64,000 nt of DNA from Echinometra lucunter (taxonomy: Eukaryota > Echinodermata > Echinoidea > Camarodonta > Echinometridae). The notes beneath the pieces are model-generated. The model saw only the letters and a list, made by a program, of their open reading frames with translations. It was not told the origin of the DNA and did not search any database. The position numbers and the translations under genes were made by a program. Shown one piece after another: positions 47,444 through 58,599 of this stretch (position 1 is the stretch's first letter; each line of letters begins with the position of its first letter). The DNA lies in contig CM057158.1 of assembly GCA_029962745.1 (NCBI GenBank), positions 5,760,602 through 5,824,601 of the forward strand, given 5' to 3'.

Positions 47444-48180
47444 AATGGCCCGAATTCACAAAGGTGGTTTCAGTCAAAACCGTGGTCTAAACCATGGTTT
47501 CAAACCACGGTTCAGACCATGGTTTCAAAATTGCGATTCACAAAGGTGGTTTCAAGTGAAACCACGGTTTCATCTCCTGCTTTTACGTCATAGTTTTGAG
47601 TCAACTGTTTGGGGTGGTCTGAAACTGTGGTTTCAGATGAAACCGTGGTTTTACCCTGGTTTTAACCAATCAGAGTGCAGCATTTTGTGCAGCGGACAGC
47701 CAGCGGTAAACAGCGTAGCGGAAAGAACTTTTTTTGGCAGCAAGATTTGAGGAGCGAAGCCTTTTTTCCCGAGCCCTATCTAGAATGAAATCGTGAGTAA
47801 TTTACCGATTCCTAGAGATTTCTAATTAGAAATTATCTTTTCTTCATATTTGTACGTATTTTGTTGTGCAGAAAAGTAAATATGATGATAATAAAAGCAT
47901 GCTGTTTGGAGCAGAGCGCCAGTGTGGAGCTCAGTGGAGCATAATCGCAAGCAGGTTAATTTTTCAGTCCCAGGTGTTTATTTTTGTGTCCCTTCATCAC
48001 AACGACTTGAAGACTGGATCGAGATCGAGTAAGGCTGGAGTGAGACTTGAACTCGGCTAATAATATCCAGCCTGCATTAATGCATGGATGTTCATCAAAA
48101 TTTCATTATATGATAATGAACAATTATTGCATATTTCACTTGGGTGCTATAATGCACTTTCATATCACAGGCGACACACG

Positions 48181-48409
48181 TAGACCTAACGTTAGATCTA
48201 GGCCTAGATCTAGACCGAAGTGTTCTGTCTCTAACACTAAACAGTAACAATCGTCGTTAGCCTCGTATTTTGGTAGGGTCGGCACTCCTCCTTTTTAGAA
48301 AGGAGGAGTGCCGACCCTGTCAGAATACGAGGCTAACGACGACTGTTAGAGACAGAACACTTCGGTCTAATCTACATGTAGATCTAACTTTAGGCCTAGT
48401 CTAGGTCTA
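48181..48409. repeat. 229-bp near-perfect hairpin
   Basis: The two halves mirror each other from TAGACCTAACGTTAGATCTA outward to the centre GGAGGAGTGCC/GGCACTCCTCC around TTTTTAGAAA. The loop is only a few bases. Arms also contain AGACCGAAGTGTTCTGTCTC and its inverse. It carries no gene and lies inside the Harbinger element. Confidence 0.85.
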
Positions 48410-48588
48410 TTTTCAATTCAGTTGAATTGAAAATGAAATGAATGAATCTGCTTCAAATTTCACAAATCACAGAGCATGGATGCAGCAACATGTCAATGTC
48501 ATGTGTACTGTGATAGACTCTAATGTTGATTCGAGTCTGAAATCTAGATCTGTACAAATTTTAACCTGAATTTGAATAAAGTCTTTCC

Positions 48589-48873
48589 GGTAATCCTGGG
48601 TTTAACTTTTAGGGGTATAAATTATTTGCACTTACATTTGACTGCTAACTTCAGCACACCGCTTCGGACTGTCATGTATGGATTATGGTTAGGATTATGG
48701 TTAGGATTGGGATTAGTATTAGGATTAGAGTTAGGGTCAGGATAAGGGTTAGGGTTAGGTTTAGGGTCAGGGTTAGGGTACACAACTAGCCTGGAGGCTC
48801 CTGGAGAGGTGTGCTGAAGTTAGCAGTCAAATGTAAGTGCAAATAATTTATACCCCTAAAACCCAGGATTACC
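48589..48873. mobile_element. 285-bp MITE with TTAGGG-like core and 8-bp target duplication
   Basis: GTCTTTCC stands on both sides (48581-48588 and 48874-48881). The ends GGTAATCCTGGGTTT are inverted repeats that continue for some 70 bp through ATAAATTATTTGCACTTACA and TTTGACTGCTAACTTCAGCA. The core 48690-48778 is a degenerate run of GGTTAGGATTA and GGGTTAGGGTTA units. An 8-bp duplication suits hAT-, P- or Merlin-type transposition. Confidence 0.85.
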
Positions 48874-49244
48874 GTCTTTCCAAGGGAACCTCCATCTATT
48901 TATGGCTTTGAGAGTTTGAACTTTGATGTTGTTGCTCAGTATCCCCCAGGCCAGGCCCTGCTGCGCGCTGTGTGCTACGTGTTTCGCTCTCTGCATCAGT
49001 GCATGTAGATTCTGCTTTCTGTTCCTAAACTGAAGCTAGAATCTACATGTACATCATGAGTCATGTCATACTTGCTAACTCTACTGATCTAGGCGGTAAT
49101 CTATAGAGGTCTACATGGTATTGGTATAGACCACCGTAGTACAGAAGGGCGTTTTGAATAGCGAAACTAATTGCCAACGGAAACGCGAAATATATTGACT
49201 TCTAAAGATCTATAACAGAGAAGAAAAGTTTTGATTTTACTTAC

Positions 49245-49301
49245 CAGCAATGGTCCTGAGGCTCTCAATTTCCCCTTTCTGCTTCATATCTGATGAATGA
49301 A
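49245..49301 (-). CDS. possible 57-bp exon on the minus strand (within the Harbinger element)
   Basis: A good acceptor (CATTTTCAG) and donor (GCTG|GTAAGTAAA) bound 57 bp with one open frame, HSSDMKQKGEIESLRTIAG, phase 1 at both ends. It might be part of the second (Myb-like) gene of the transposon or an exon of the minus-strand host gene. Nothing else supports it. Confidence 0.25.
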
Positions 49302-50055
49302 CTGAAAATGATGAATTTTAAAAAGAAAACTGACGCATATCAGACTTGACAGCATTCTGTGGAGTAACTAATAGAAAAGTATGCTATGCAGTTTCGGTAC
49401 AGAATTGTCACTTTTGTGGGACGAGGTCAATTCATTGACCATGTACACAGGATGAGTGGTATAGACTTCCGCTTTACATGGAATTTGACGCTTCCCTTGC
49501 TGTATATACTAGAAACACCAAAAAATGTAGTAATAGGGGTCTAGTAATCTGTGATGTAGCAATTTAAGTTTTTGCTAACTTTACATGTAGACCCATCTAT
49601 AATGTGGGATAACACAGGAAAGTTTGCAAAAATTTAGATTGTTGGCTTAAGGATGGCACAAATGCGCACATGAAGTGAAGTGAACCATCGGAGGACCGCA
49701 CTGAGCAACAAAATCGGAGGCCGAAGCTGTGTAAATCAAGGTTTTCTTTGGTCCAATTTTATTCCAATGCAGTTGCAAAATTGAATACATGTTGCTGATC
49801 ATTATGTTAAATTTATTGAATGCAGAGTTTTTCATTACAATTGGAAATATGGATACGAAAGTGGATTAACGCCTTGTCGTGAGACTGAATCTCGAATTCT
49901 CAATCACATTAATAAGAAGCATACAGCAGATTGAGAACAACCCTGAAAATTGTTGATGTACAGTACATGTATGTATTGTATGTACACTCATTTCCAATAA
50001 TTTTTGCCTTCAATATTTAATTTTGCCTCTAATTCCAACGTTATTTTACATACAG

Positions 50056-50133
50056 AGAGCTGACAGAAAACAGCAAGGTCTCTTGGACCGGAGGAATCCA
50101 TTTGAATGCACTCTGCCTCATGAGCATGCTTGA
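50056..50133 (+). pseudogene. Harbinger transposase, N-terminal fragment
   Basis: After TTTTACATACAG (possible acceptor) the frame reads RADRKQQGLLDRRNPFE, then CTLPHEHA and TGA. DRRNPFE preceded by a Gln/Arg-rich stretch resembles the region before the helix-turn-helix of PIF-Harbinger transposases. On its own this is weak; the fragment at 50905 in the same orientation makes it credible. Confidence 0.45.
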
Positions 50134-50904
50134 ACGAAATGATCCATCATAGCTACCTGTGATCTTGCAGGTATTGATTGCTCTATTTTATTTTTTTTTA
50201 ATATTAGTTGTACTCACTGAATTTGCACTTTTATTGTTTATCATATTGTTAATTCTTTTTTATCCTCAAATAATATTGAAGAGAAGAGGGGCATATGAGG
50301 AGAAGTTAGTGCTTTGAGATTTGAAAATCAATTTAAATGTGGAGGTTCTTTAATGTATGGCATTGTTAATTACATGGAATTTTTTGAGCAAGGCACTAAA
50401 CTTATTGTAACATTGTAATCCTTTTGCGGAAGGGAATCTTGGTCTTTAACAGTTCTGATATGCTGATAAGTCATCTTGATATCTTAATCATTTAAAAATG
50501 TCATTTTAAGAGAGAATATCACAATACATGTAATTCCAAATTTCATTTTTCCATATTTTTTACTATAAGGAGTGAAAAATTGAGCACCATTCAATTCTCA
50601 CCATCTAAAAACGACTTGCTCTGCTTGTAAAATTGTTCATGCAGCAGTAGCAAGTGTGTTATGAAAAGAAGGCATAATTTCTGTAAGTTTGTTATGCTAA
50701 CATTAAATCACAAATTGATTATTTTTTTTCAATTTTTTTTCTTCTTGAATGTCAAATTAATGATGCATAGTTCTGTTGTTTTATTTATTTATTTTTTTTC
50801 ATATATATATATTTTTCAAATTTAAAGGTCAATATTTCTGAGAAAATATTATCAACCTGGTATCTGTTGATATGTAATTACAGGATCATTCCATAGGATG
50901 CATG

Positions 50905-51133
50905 GTGATGACTGATGAGGCATCAGTATCACAATCATCTGTTTGCAGAGACATCAGAGAGGTTTCCAAAGCTATCGCAAGAAGGAACAGAGAATTCATG
51001 CAGTTTCCAAGTACGAAAGAAGAGGTCGAATCTACCCATCAGTGATTCTATGAGTATTGCGGATTCCAGGTGGCATAGGTGGCATGTAGGTGCTATTAAT
51101 TGGACTTGTGTCAAATTCATGGATCAGAGTTAA
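50905..51133 (+). pseudogene. Harbinger transposase, helix-turn-helix and first catalytic region
   Basis: The frame reads DEASVSQSSVCRDIREVSKA, then RNREFMQFPSTKEEVESTHQ, a stop, FYEYCGFQ and, after a frame change, VGAINWTCVKF. In PIF-Harbinger transposases the order is GxSxxSVSRxVREVxxAI, then QFP, then FYxxxGFPxVxGAIDCTHVxI. The match in order and spacing is good. The catalytic Asp of GAIDCTH is Asn here, and there is an in-frame stop plus a frameshift, so it is a dead copy. Confidence 0.7.
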
Positions 51134-52115
51134 CTGAAAGAACTGAAGAGGCAAGGGCAATGTGGTACCAGGTGGCTATATGGAGATAGTGGAATGTGAA
51201 TAAGTTTTTTGATAATCATCTGTAATTATCCTTAACCTTAAGCAGGGGGGGGGGGGGGGTCTGCCCAGATGTTTCGCGTGATATGTCTCTAATATGCAAA
51301 GCAGTCGATGCACCATTTCATGATTTTTTTTTTCTTTTCTCGTGCCCCTTCCACCACTTGGTTGGCCAAAAAATAATAATACACACAAACACACCCTCTT
51401 TTATACTTGGAACCCCCCCCCCCCCTGTTGCAGAGAAGTTTGTTATGACAAGGTTTGTCTTTAGTTACATATTTTTCTTTGCAATATGAATTAGTCTCAT
51501 AAGTGCTTTTGATTAGGCAGCTAGATATTGGTGCTCTACAAATACATCAATTCGATTGAATTGGAATTGCAGTATATCATAATTTCAAAATGAAAACAGT
51601 TTAAAAAACATATTTGAATAAATATTTTGAATAAAAATTGATTGAAATTCTATAGTAGAATCCTATTTAAGGCTATCCTGAATTCATATATTTAGATGAG
51701 CTGCACATTGTCTTACTCCTTTCCTTTTTTACAAGTTCTCAAAACAAATTATAGTTCAGGGTGTATGTGTTAATGAACATTCCTATCACAGTAAATTGTC
51801 AATTACATATTGCATCTGGCAAATTTTCTTCTGAAAAATTATGTTCAAATTGTTAGAATATGAGTCATGAATAATTAATGAATTTGATAGGCATATGTAA
51901 TGCAGTTCATATATGAATCAAATAGTGCTTAAAACCTTAGACAAGAACAAGTCAGCAACACATCACTGTATGCAATTATACAAAAATATGAATACGTATT
52001 AATTTCAGAACACTCATATTTACAGCTACATATATTACCTACAAGGTTCATGTAATAAAATTTTGATATACTATCTCTGTTTATATGTACATACAGAAAA
52101 TATCCATGTTTAGAG

Positions 52116-52470
52116 CCCGTTTGGTCTCGTCCCACGTGGTCCATTTTGTCTACAACCAGTTCGTCTAATGACCTTTTGGTCTAATTGCCACTTCGCCTAT
52201 TTACCATTTTGTCTAATTCTCATTTTATCTAATGCCCATTGCGTCTAATGTCCGCTTGGTCTAACATCACTTAGTCTAATACCAAATGCAGTTAGACAGT
52301 TTGGTTATTAGACGAATTTGTAATTAGGCCAAGTGGTCATTACATTAGACCAAATGGAATTAGACCAAGTATGTATTAGACCAAATTGATAGTATATCAA
52401 ATGGGTTTAGCCAATATGGTATTAGACAATCAGGTAATTAGACCATCTGCTGGTAGACCAAGTGGATATA
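52116..52470. repeat. inverted array of TTTGGTCTAATnnCCA units
   Basis: About nine units of roughly 20 bp in the first half read TTTGGTCTAAT, TTCGTCTAATG or GCGTCTAATG; from about 52290 on, the same word appears inverted as ATTAGACCAAATGG. The centre is GTCTAATACCAAATGCAGTT. The two arms could form one long imperfect hairpin. Confidence 0.8.
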
Positions 52471-52582
52471 AACCTGGCATGGTTTCTGCATGGCTTTATG
52501 ATTTCATTTTATGAGTAAAAAGTTATTTATGTGTACTCAGGAAGTGAAATATTTATAGTGAAAATGGAGTACATTTAATGTG

Positions 52583-52820
52583 GACAGGGCCGTATGCAGA
52601 AATTTTTTTCCAGTGGGGGGGGGGGGGGGGAACACGCACAAAAATATTTCGAAGAAAATCGAAAGGGAAGAAGCAAAACTACTGAGCTTGCATTTTTTAA
52701 AAGTGAGATTGAAGGATTTGTTACATTTGGTATACACTTTTGGTGAATTCTGTGAAAATTTTCAGTAAAAAAAATGTAAGTTTTCAAATTTCTGGGGCCC
52801 CCCCCCCCCTGCATTCGGCC
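52583..52820. repeat. homopolymer-bounded repeat, inverted diverged copy
   Basis: Reverse orientation: AGGGCCGTATGCAGAAATTT, a G-run, AGTGAGATTGAAGGATTTG, ACTTTTGGTGAATTCTGTG and a C-run. It matches the inverse of 58248-58508 except that the central CTCGTGACCAGCT part is missing. It lies inside the Harbinger element. Confidence 0.6.
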
Positions 52821-53164
52821 ATGAATGTATGAATGTAGATTGATTGATATTGTAAATTATGCCATCCCTTTCTGAGAAAAATAGTCATGTTCATATTCAG
52901 TGAATCGGTATGTAATTTCTTTGACTATTATTAACTAGCAATGGAAAATATGGTTACCTAAATGGTTTTTTTGTGTGTGTAAATTTGTCGCAGTTACATT
53001 ATATGACAAAAGTATATATTAAATTGCTGAAATTAAGTTACTTTATAAAAACTTTGTATACATGTACTTTGTATCGTAGAAACATCACATTGGAAGTCGT
53101 GTTGCTTTTTGGCAAGATGTGAATGACGTCATATTTTGTGCTTGATGATGATGTAATGAGCAGG

Positions 53165-53325
53165 GCCCACGAAACTGGGGGGGGGGGGCTGGGGGGCTGC
53201 AGCCTCCCCTCCCCCACTTTTTTGAGCATACATATTTGCCTCTGTACAATATCCTGGAAATAATTATCCTGGTTTGTACGCGCAGCTGCCCCCCCCCCCC
53301 CCCACTTTCGAAAACTTCCTGCGGT
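53165..53325. repeat. GGCTGGGG/CTGCAGCC homopolymer repeat, second copy
   Basis: See 42564-42720 for the shared order of blocks. It is followed at about 53484-53500 by another G-run and at 53520-53548 by a (GT)n microsatellite. It lies inside the Harbinger element. Confidence 0.5.
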
Positions 53326-53519
53326 TTCTGATGATGCAATGTAAATATGCTTGATGTTGCAAAATATCGATAGTGAATACTTTGCACAAGAGAGGTTGAT
53401 GTTGCTAAAGATCTTGGTAGGCTGTGGCTGTGCTTGAAGATAGCAGCATGTTGGAACGATTGTTATGATGTTTTGACTTTGCCGGGGGGGGGGGGGGGGG
53501 CTTTGCAGACTCGTATGTT

Positions 53520-53520
53520 G

Positions 53521-53548
<28 letters not shown>
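53520..53548. repeat. (GT)n microsatellite
   Basis: About 14 GT units next to a run of G, inside the Harbinger element. Confidence 0.9.
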
Positions 53549-53551
<3 letters not shown>

Positions 53552-55574
53552 GTGTGGTATTTTAAATGAAATCTCTAATGAAATATTTGGAAAAACAAAA
53601 ACAAATTCTGTGATGCCTGTCCTAATGCCAACCACTTCAAAGTTTCCCATCCTACTACAGAAAAGTTTCTCAATAAAAATGTCTTGAAATATTACTGATA
53701 TATAGAGAAAATACTGCTGAAAAAAAAGTACAATGAATTCCTGAATCTACAATTTACAATGACCGTCAGAACAATGAAGCCCCAAACCTTGCAAAATTTT
53801 TAAATGAAAAGGATTTCGACGTGGCAAATTGCGAAATTAATTCGAAAGTTTAGATAAAAATAAGTCCGAAATCAATTACAATTCTAAACGATGCCGGAGA
53901 TTACATTACATTATCATTCACAGATAAAAATTCAACATCGACAAATTGAATATCATTTCATTTTTCAATGCTGTAAGCATTCATGATAACACGTCGTGTA
54001 GATGCCTCAATTGGCTATAAGCGTCTTATTTATACGATTACAAAATCCTTGTTATCTTCGTCATTAAACAGATTTTGAAAAACAAATATTCAAAGAGAGC
54101 ATCCTAGAATATTCCGATTGCAGTCGCACCCTCCGGTCATATCATATAAATAGGCCTACGCGATATACAGTAGGCCTAGCCAGGCTAGGCGGCCGAATGT
54201 TGATGTAAACAAAGTTTGGCTAGGCTATGCGCGCACTAGCGCGATTGCGCATGATAATACGCCTGTTGCTCCGGGCGACAAGCGCATTAAGGTCAATATG
54301 CAAAATACGATGACCCTGCGGTACACGTCCGCGTTTTATTCCAAAGATACGAAAATAAAAGGAAAGCTAGCTCGGTATACGACTCTATCTCTAGCTCTAG
54401 CTCTGAATCAATCATACTGAGCATGCTCAGTGCAGTGCGAAAAGGGGGAAATCCCTAGACTCCGGTTGCAACCGTGGTTTTAACCGTGGTTTCAACCGTG
54501 GGTCTAATTGAAACCGTGGATTTTTGAAACCACTGTTTGTGAATCACAGACTCGGTGAAACCATGGTTTCAGGTGAAACCGTGGTTTCAAAAATCCATGG
54601 TTTTCAGAAACCACGGTTTCAAATGAAACCACCTTTGTGAATTCGGGCCAATGTGACGGGTCACTGCGGTAAATTGTGATGAACAACTAAGGTCACGAGA
54701 ACGTCGAAGTGAGAAAAAAGAAACATTTCTTTCTCTCTCTCTCTCTTTTGTTTGTTTGTTTTTAGATGGGAGTTGTGACTTATACATCTCTCGGGATGCA
54801 GATACATGAGTGTTGGAAGAAAAATGTAGCAATAAAAGAAAAATACTAGGTGTTGCCAATTTGAAGAAGAAAACTGATCAACAAGGCTTCACATAATTTA
54901 AAGACCAAACCAGTCACTGACACGGTCAAAACGTCAGCAAAATAAAGCCTGTACATGTGATCTGGCCTTGAAACAGAATCATGGTTTGGCAACACACAGG
55001 CAATTCGTTTTAAAACAGGATAAATAACAACATAAACTGCGTTGAACCACAACATGACCTGTGTTAATGGATCAGTTTGGACACGCTCAAATCGGTACAA
55101 GTGCCAATAAACCATCCCTAAAAGTTCGAGACGTCATGCTTTTTGCAGATCTTGCAGTCATTGCTGTAGTATTACCCATGGTTTTAATGACCACTTAAAC
55201 CAATCTCATTTTGCCATCTGTTTTTCTTGGATATGAGTTTTTAAAAACCTATATTAAGAACATTATGAACATATTTGCAAATGTAAAGAAAAAAATCAAA
55301 TAAATGCAGCTTACGAGTATTACGAAACGAAACCTTAACCCATTTGATTACGTTTAGTACTAGCAACATAAAACATGTAAAACATAAATTGTTTTTGCTT
55401 AGACTGCACATCTTCATACACAAGTCACAAATCATGATGTCATCTCTCTTTTATCCGTCTATGCGGTATTCTGTTTGATATACCTTCACGCCTCACTAAT
55501 GCTCACGCGGGACCTTTAGCTTGAAAACAAACAAAGCAAAAACTAGATGAATCTTCGACCACGCGTGGTCGAAC

Positions 55575-56482
55575 TTTATGCCTCCTCATTACCAGATCAG
55601 AAATAAATGGCACTTCATGTTGCTTTATTTTCATTTATACAATGACATTTTTGACCTTGACCTTTGACCTTGAGACTCCAAAATCTAATCAGATCATGGT
55701 CCCTCCCATGTGCATACCTGTGCCAAGTTTGAGGTTGATCGGTCAAATGGTTGTTGAGTTATGGTGAAAACGAACCATTTCTATGTACATAATGACCTCT
55801 ATGACCTTTGACCTTTGACCTTGTGACCCCCAAATCTAATCAGATCATCGTCCCTTCCATGTGCATACATGAGCCAAGTTTGAAGCCAATCTGTCAAATG
55901 GTTCTTAAGTTATCGCGAGAACGAGCCATATTTATGTGTATTATTACCTCTATGACCTTGACCTTTGACCTTGAGACTCCAAAATCTAATCAGATCATTG
56001 TCCCTCCCATATGCATACCTGTGCCAAGTTTGAGGTTGATCGGTCAAATGGTTGTTGAGTTATGGTGAAAACGAACCATTTCTATGTACATAATTACCTC
56101 TATGACCTTTGACCTTTGACCTTGTGATCCCCAAATCTAATCAGATCATCGTCCCTTCCATGTGCATACATGAGCCAAGTTTGAAGCCAATCTGTCAAAT
56201 GGTTCTTAAGTTATCGCGAGAACGAGCCATTTTTATGTGTATTATTACCTCTATGACCTTGACCTTTGACCTTGAGACTCCAAAATCTAATCAGATCATT
56301 GTCCCTCCCATATGCATACATGAGCCAAGTTTGAAGTTGATCTGTCAAACGGTTCTTAAGTTATCGCGAGAACGAAAACGGGACGGACGGACGTACGGAC
56401 GGACGGACGGACGGACGGACGGACGGACGACCCGAAAACATAATGCCTCCGGCAACCACCTACGGTGGGCGGAGGCATAATA
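55575..56482. mobile_element. repeat element with tandem 150/301-bp units and TATGCCTCC ends
   Basis: The left border is TTATGCCTCC and the right border the inverse, GGAGGCATAA. Between them are five or six units of about 150 bp, arranged as a 301-bp pair, each with TGACCTTTGACCTTGTGAC or TTGACCTTTGACCTTGAGAC, then CCAAATCTAATCAGATCAT and CAAGTTTGAnGnnnATC. At 56392-56428 a (GGAC)n tract follows, then CACCTACGGTGGGCGGAGGC. The ORFs here (MTFDLVTPKSNQIIVPSMC) are repeats of the unit, not proteins. Confidence 0.78.
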
Positions 56483-56560
56483 AAATATCAAGTCTTGGAA
56501 TTCTTCCTGATAAACAGTGACGTATCTAGACCTTGGGTTCTGGGCCCCTTTGCATAAAAC

Positions 56561-56600
56561 TTACCATTTCATTTCATTTCATTTCATTTCATTTCATTTA
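56561..56600. repeat. (CATTT)n microsatellite
   Basis: About seven units of CATTT/ATTTC, just beyond a GGGCCCCTTTGCATAAAACTT word that recurs inverted at 56826-56846 (AAGTTTTATGCAACGGGGCC). The two words may be the ends of another small fold-back MITE at about 56545-56847. Confidence 0.6.
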
Positions 56601-57282
56601 TTTCATCACAGTAAAAAGAACCCACTTCAGTCAAAAACGGCTGTTCTTCAATGAGTCCGTGAGATTACAAAAACATGTGACGATAATGAAATCAAATCAC
56701 AACAATACCAGAACGGATTCAAATAATAATGAAAACCATGAATGGTAACTCTGCCATCAATGGCAACTATACCATGGTATCATTGCTCAACAGCCAACCA
56801 AATTCAAGGTTCCCCATTAATGGTAAGTTTTATGCAACGGGGCCCAGGAGAGGCAAAACATGTCAGCTTCCATGGCAAAGAAACTTTCCCTAGGGGCCCT
56901 TTATTTGTGTAATTATAATGCATAATCTTACATCATCTCTTTACCCAAACTTGTGGCTGCATCTGTCAGGAGGTAAGATGTTGTTAATTGAATTAGGGCA
57001 ATATCTAAAAATAACTTAAAGATTATGGATCAAAAAATGAATATTGAGACTTCTCAAATCAAATAAGATGGCCACTCTCTCTCTCTCTCTCTCTCATTAA
57101 CTCAAAGTTAATAATTGAGATGGAGTTATCTAAAATGATAAAAACGATGAAGGCTGAAAAGTGAGACCTACTTATGATGCCACTAAGCATAATAAGAGGG
57201 CTCAAAATATCCCATCTCTGTAAGTTTGCGGGGAGTGGGTAAGGTTGTTCCCATTCATTAAAAGTGTCATCATGATAGGTGT

Positions 57283-57500
57283 TATTTACCAAAGGTATAG
57301 CCTCATCATTAATACGGCTCTTCCTAGAGCTGTGCAGTTATTATTACCCTATACTGTTGTCGGGTAACCTTAAAATACACTTAGGTTGAGAGGGACAATA
57401 ATGGGTAAAAACACCTCGTCTAAGGATAAAGTAAGAATCAAACTCAGGATCTCTGCAGGTGTGCAAGAGTCAAAAGCCTTCAACAACCTACCATATTTCT
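57283..57500 (-). mobile_element. degenerate SINE copy, minus strand
   Basis: The reverse complement reads TCCTGAGTTTGATTCTTAC (B-box like), then TTACCCATTATTGTCCC and ends GGCTATACCTTTGGTAAATA, a decayed version of the GGCTACCCTGGGTAAATA terminus of the other copies. Confidence 0.5.
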
Positions 57501-58247
57501 CCTCATGAACTTAATATAAAATATCAATTCAAAAAATATATTCTTGTTAAGATCTGAAAAACTAATTGGCGAGGAATTTATCTACATTCACCACTCTCCA
57601 CCCAGGTGAGGTAAACGGGCATTTACTCATTAGTAGGAAGAAATTTCTTAGACCCCATTTACACTCACTTTGTAGAGCGCTCAAGCCTGGAGCACTCTAG
57701 AAAGTGAGTGTAAATGGGGGCCTAAATGCTTTAGCGCCTCATCATCATGGCGATTCGTGAAGAGTCGAATTAAAGAGCTAGCCTTTTTTAGGATAAGAGA
57801 GATGTCCGGAAGCATGCAGGTCCAACACTTCTTCACGCCCATTAGGCAGGTCAGGGTAAGGTATTACTTAGGCCTACGTCGTGTGTTCATGTTGGGCATG
57901 TTGGGGGGGGGAGGGAGGGGACACCTCTTTGGACTAGCCTGTTTCCCAAAGGACTAACCTGTTTCCCAAATGACTGTTTCCCCTAAGACTTCCCGGTGAC
58001 AAATAGGTGCCTCTTTGCTCTAAATCAAATTAATTGAACGTGTCCAGGTCATCGTAATTCGGGTTAGACCTTTCCGCATGCACGCTTGACACAATTTTGG
58101 CAAGTTTTTTATATAACAGTTTACCTCGCCATTACTCATGCACTAAAAAGTGAGGAGCATTTAATACAGAGGGACCGGGTAGTAAGACAGTTGCTGATAT
58201 CCCTTTCGACATGCGGCAATCCATGCCTGAATCACTATTCACCATAC

Positions 58248-58508
58248 GCATGGGGGGGGGGGGGGGCAGGGGGCAGTTGCCCCCCCCCCCCCGAAATTAT
58301 GAAAACTTACTTTTTTTTTTTACTGAAAATTTGCACAAAATCCACGAAAGGTGTGCACCAAATCCTTCAATTTCACTTTTAACAAAAATGCCAAAGCGCC
58401 CTCGTGACCAGCTCGGTAGCTTCGCTCCCTCGCTTTTGAGCTTCTTTGAAATTTTTTTTTACACGTCTTGCCCCCCCCCCCAGGAAAAAAAAGTTCTGCG
58501 TACGGCCC
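58248..58508. repeat. homopolymer-bounded repeat, independent copy
   Basis: Same order of blocks: a G-run, GGGCAGTTGCCCCC, AAATCCACGAAAGG, CCTCGTGACCAGCTCGGTAG, CTTCGCTCCCTCG, a C-run, an A-run and CTGCGTACGGCCCTGCT. The apparent ORF through it (RPRDQLGSFAPSLL) also appears in the other copies because the element is repeated, not because it codes. Confidence 0.7.
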
Positions 58509-58599
58509 TGCTATTCACCAATCTCTTTTTACTATTTCTCTACTTAAACTCCTTTCCCCCTTTACGACTAAAAGTAAATAACGCCAAGGGTAAAGACTG

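Larger units (their letters stand above)
47447..54649. mobile_element. decayed PIF-Harbinger DNA transposon, 7.2 kb
   Basis: The left end GGCCCGAATTCACAAAGGTG is the exact inverse of the right end, and AAT lies on both sides (47444-47446 and 54650-54652), matching the 3-bp target duplication of PIF-Harbinger. Both subterminal regions (about 200 bp) are packed with AACCnnGGTTT words. On the plus strand inside are two transposase remnants (50056-50133 and 50905-51133). Younger elements are nested in it: a hairpin at 48181, a MITE at 48589, an array at 52116 and homopolymer repeats at 52583 and 53165. The DDE part after the first Asp was not found, so it is dead. Two independent short MITEs instead of one long element would be the alternative, but the transposase remnants between them argue against it. 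Confidence 0.72.

Noticed and set aside
48690..48778. A true telomere or chromosome end
   Set aside because: The TTAGGG-like units are degenerate, short, and enclosed by MITE ends with a target duplication.
55808..56480. Two similar plus-strand frames starting MTFDLV
   Set aside because: They are 301 bp apart and are translations of the tandem repeat unit, ending in a GGAC microsatellite.
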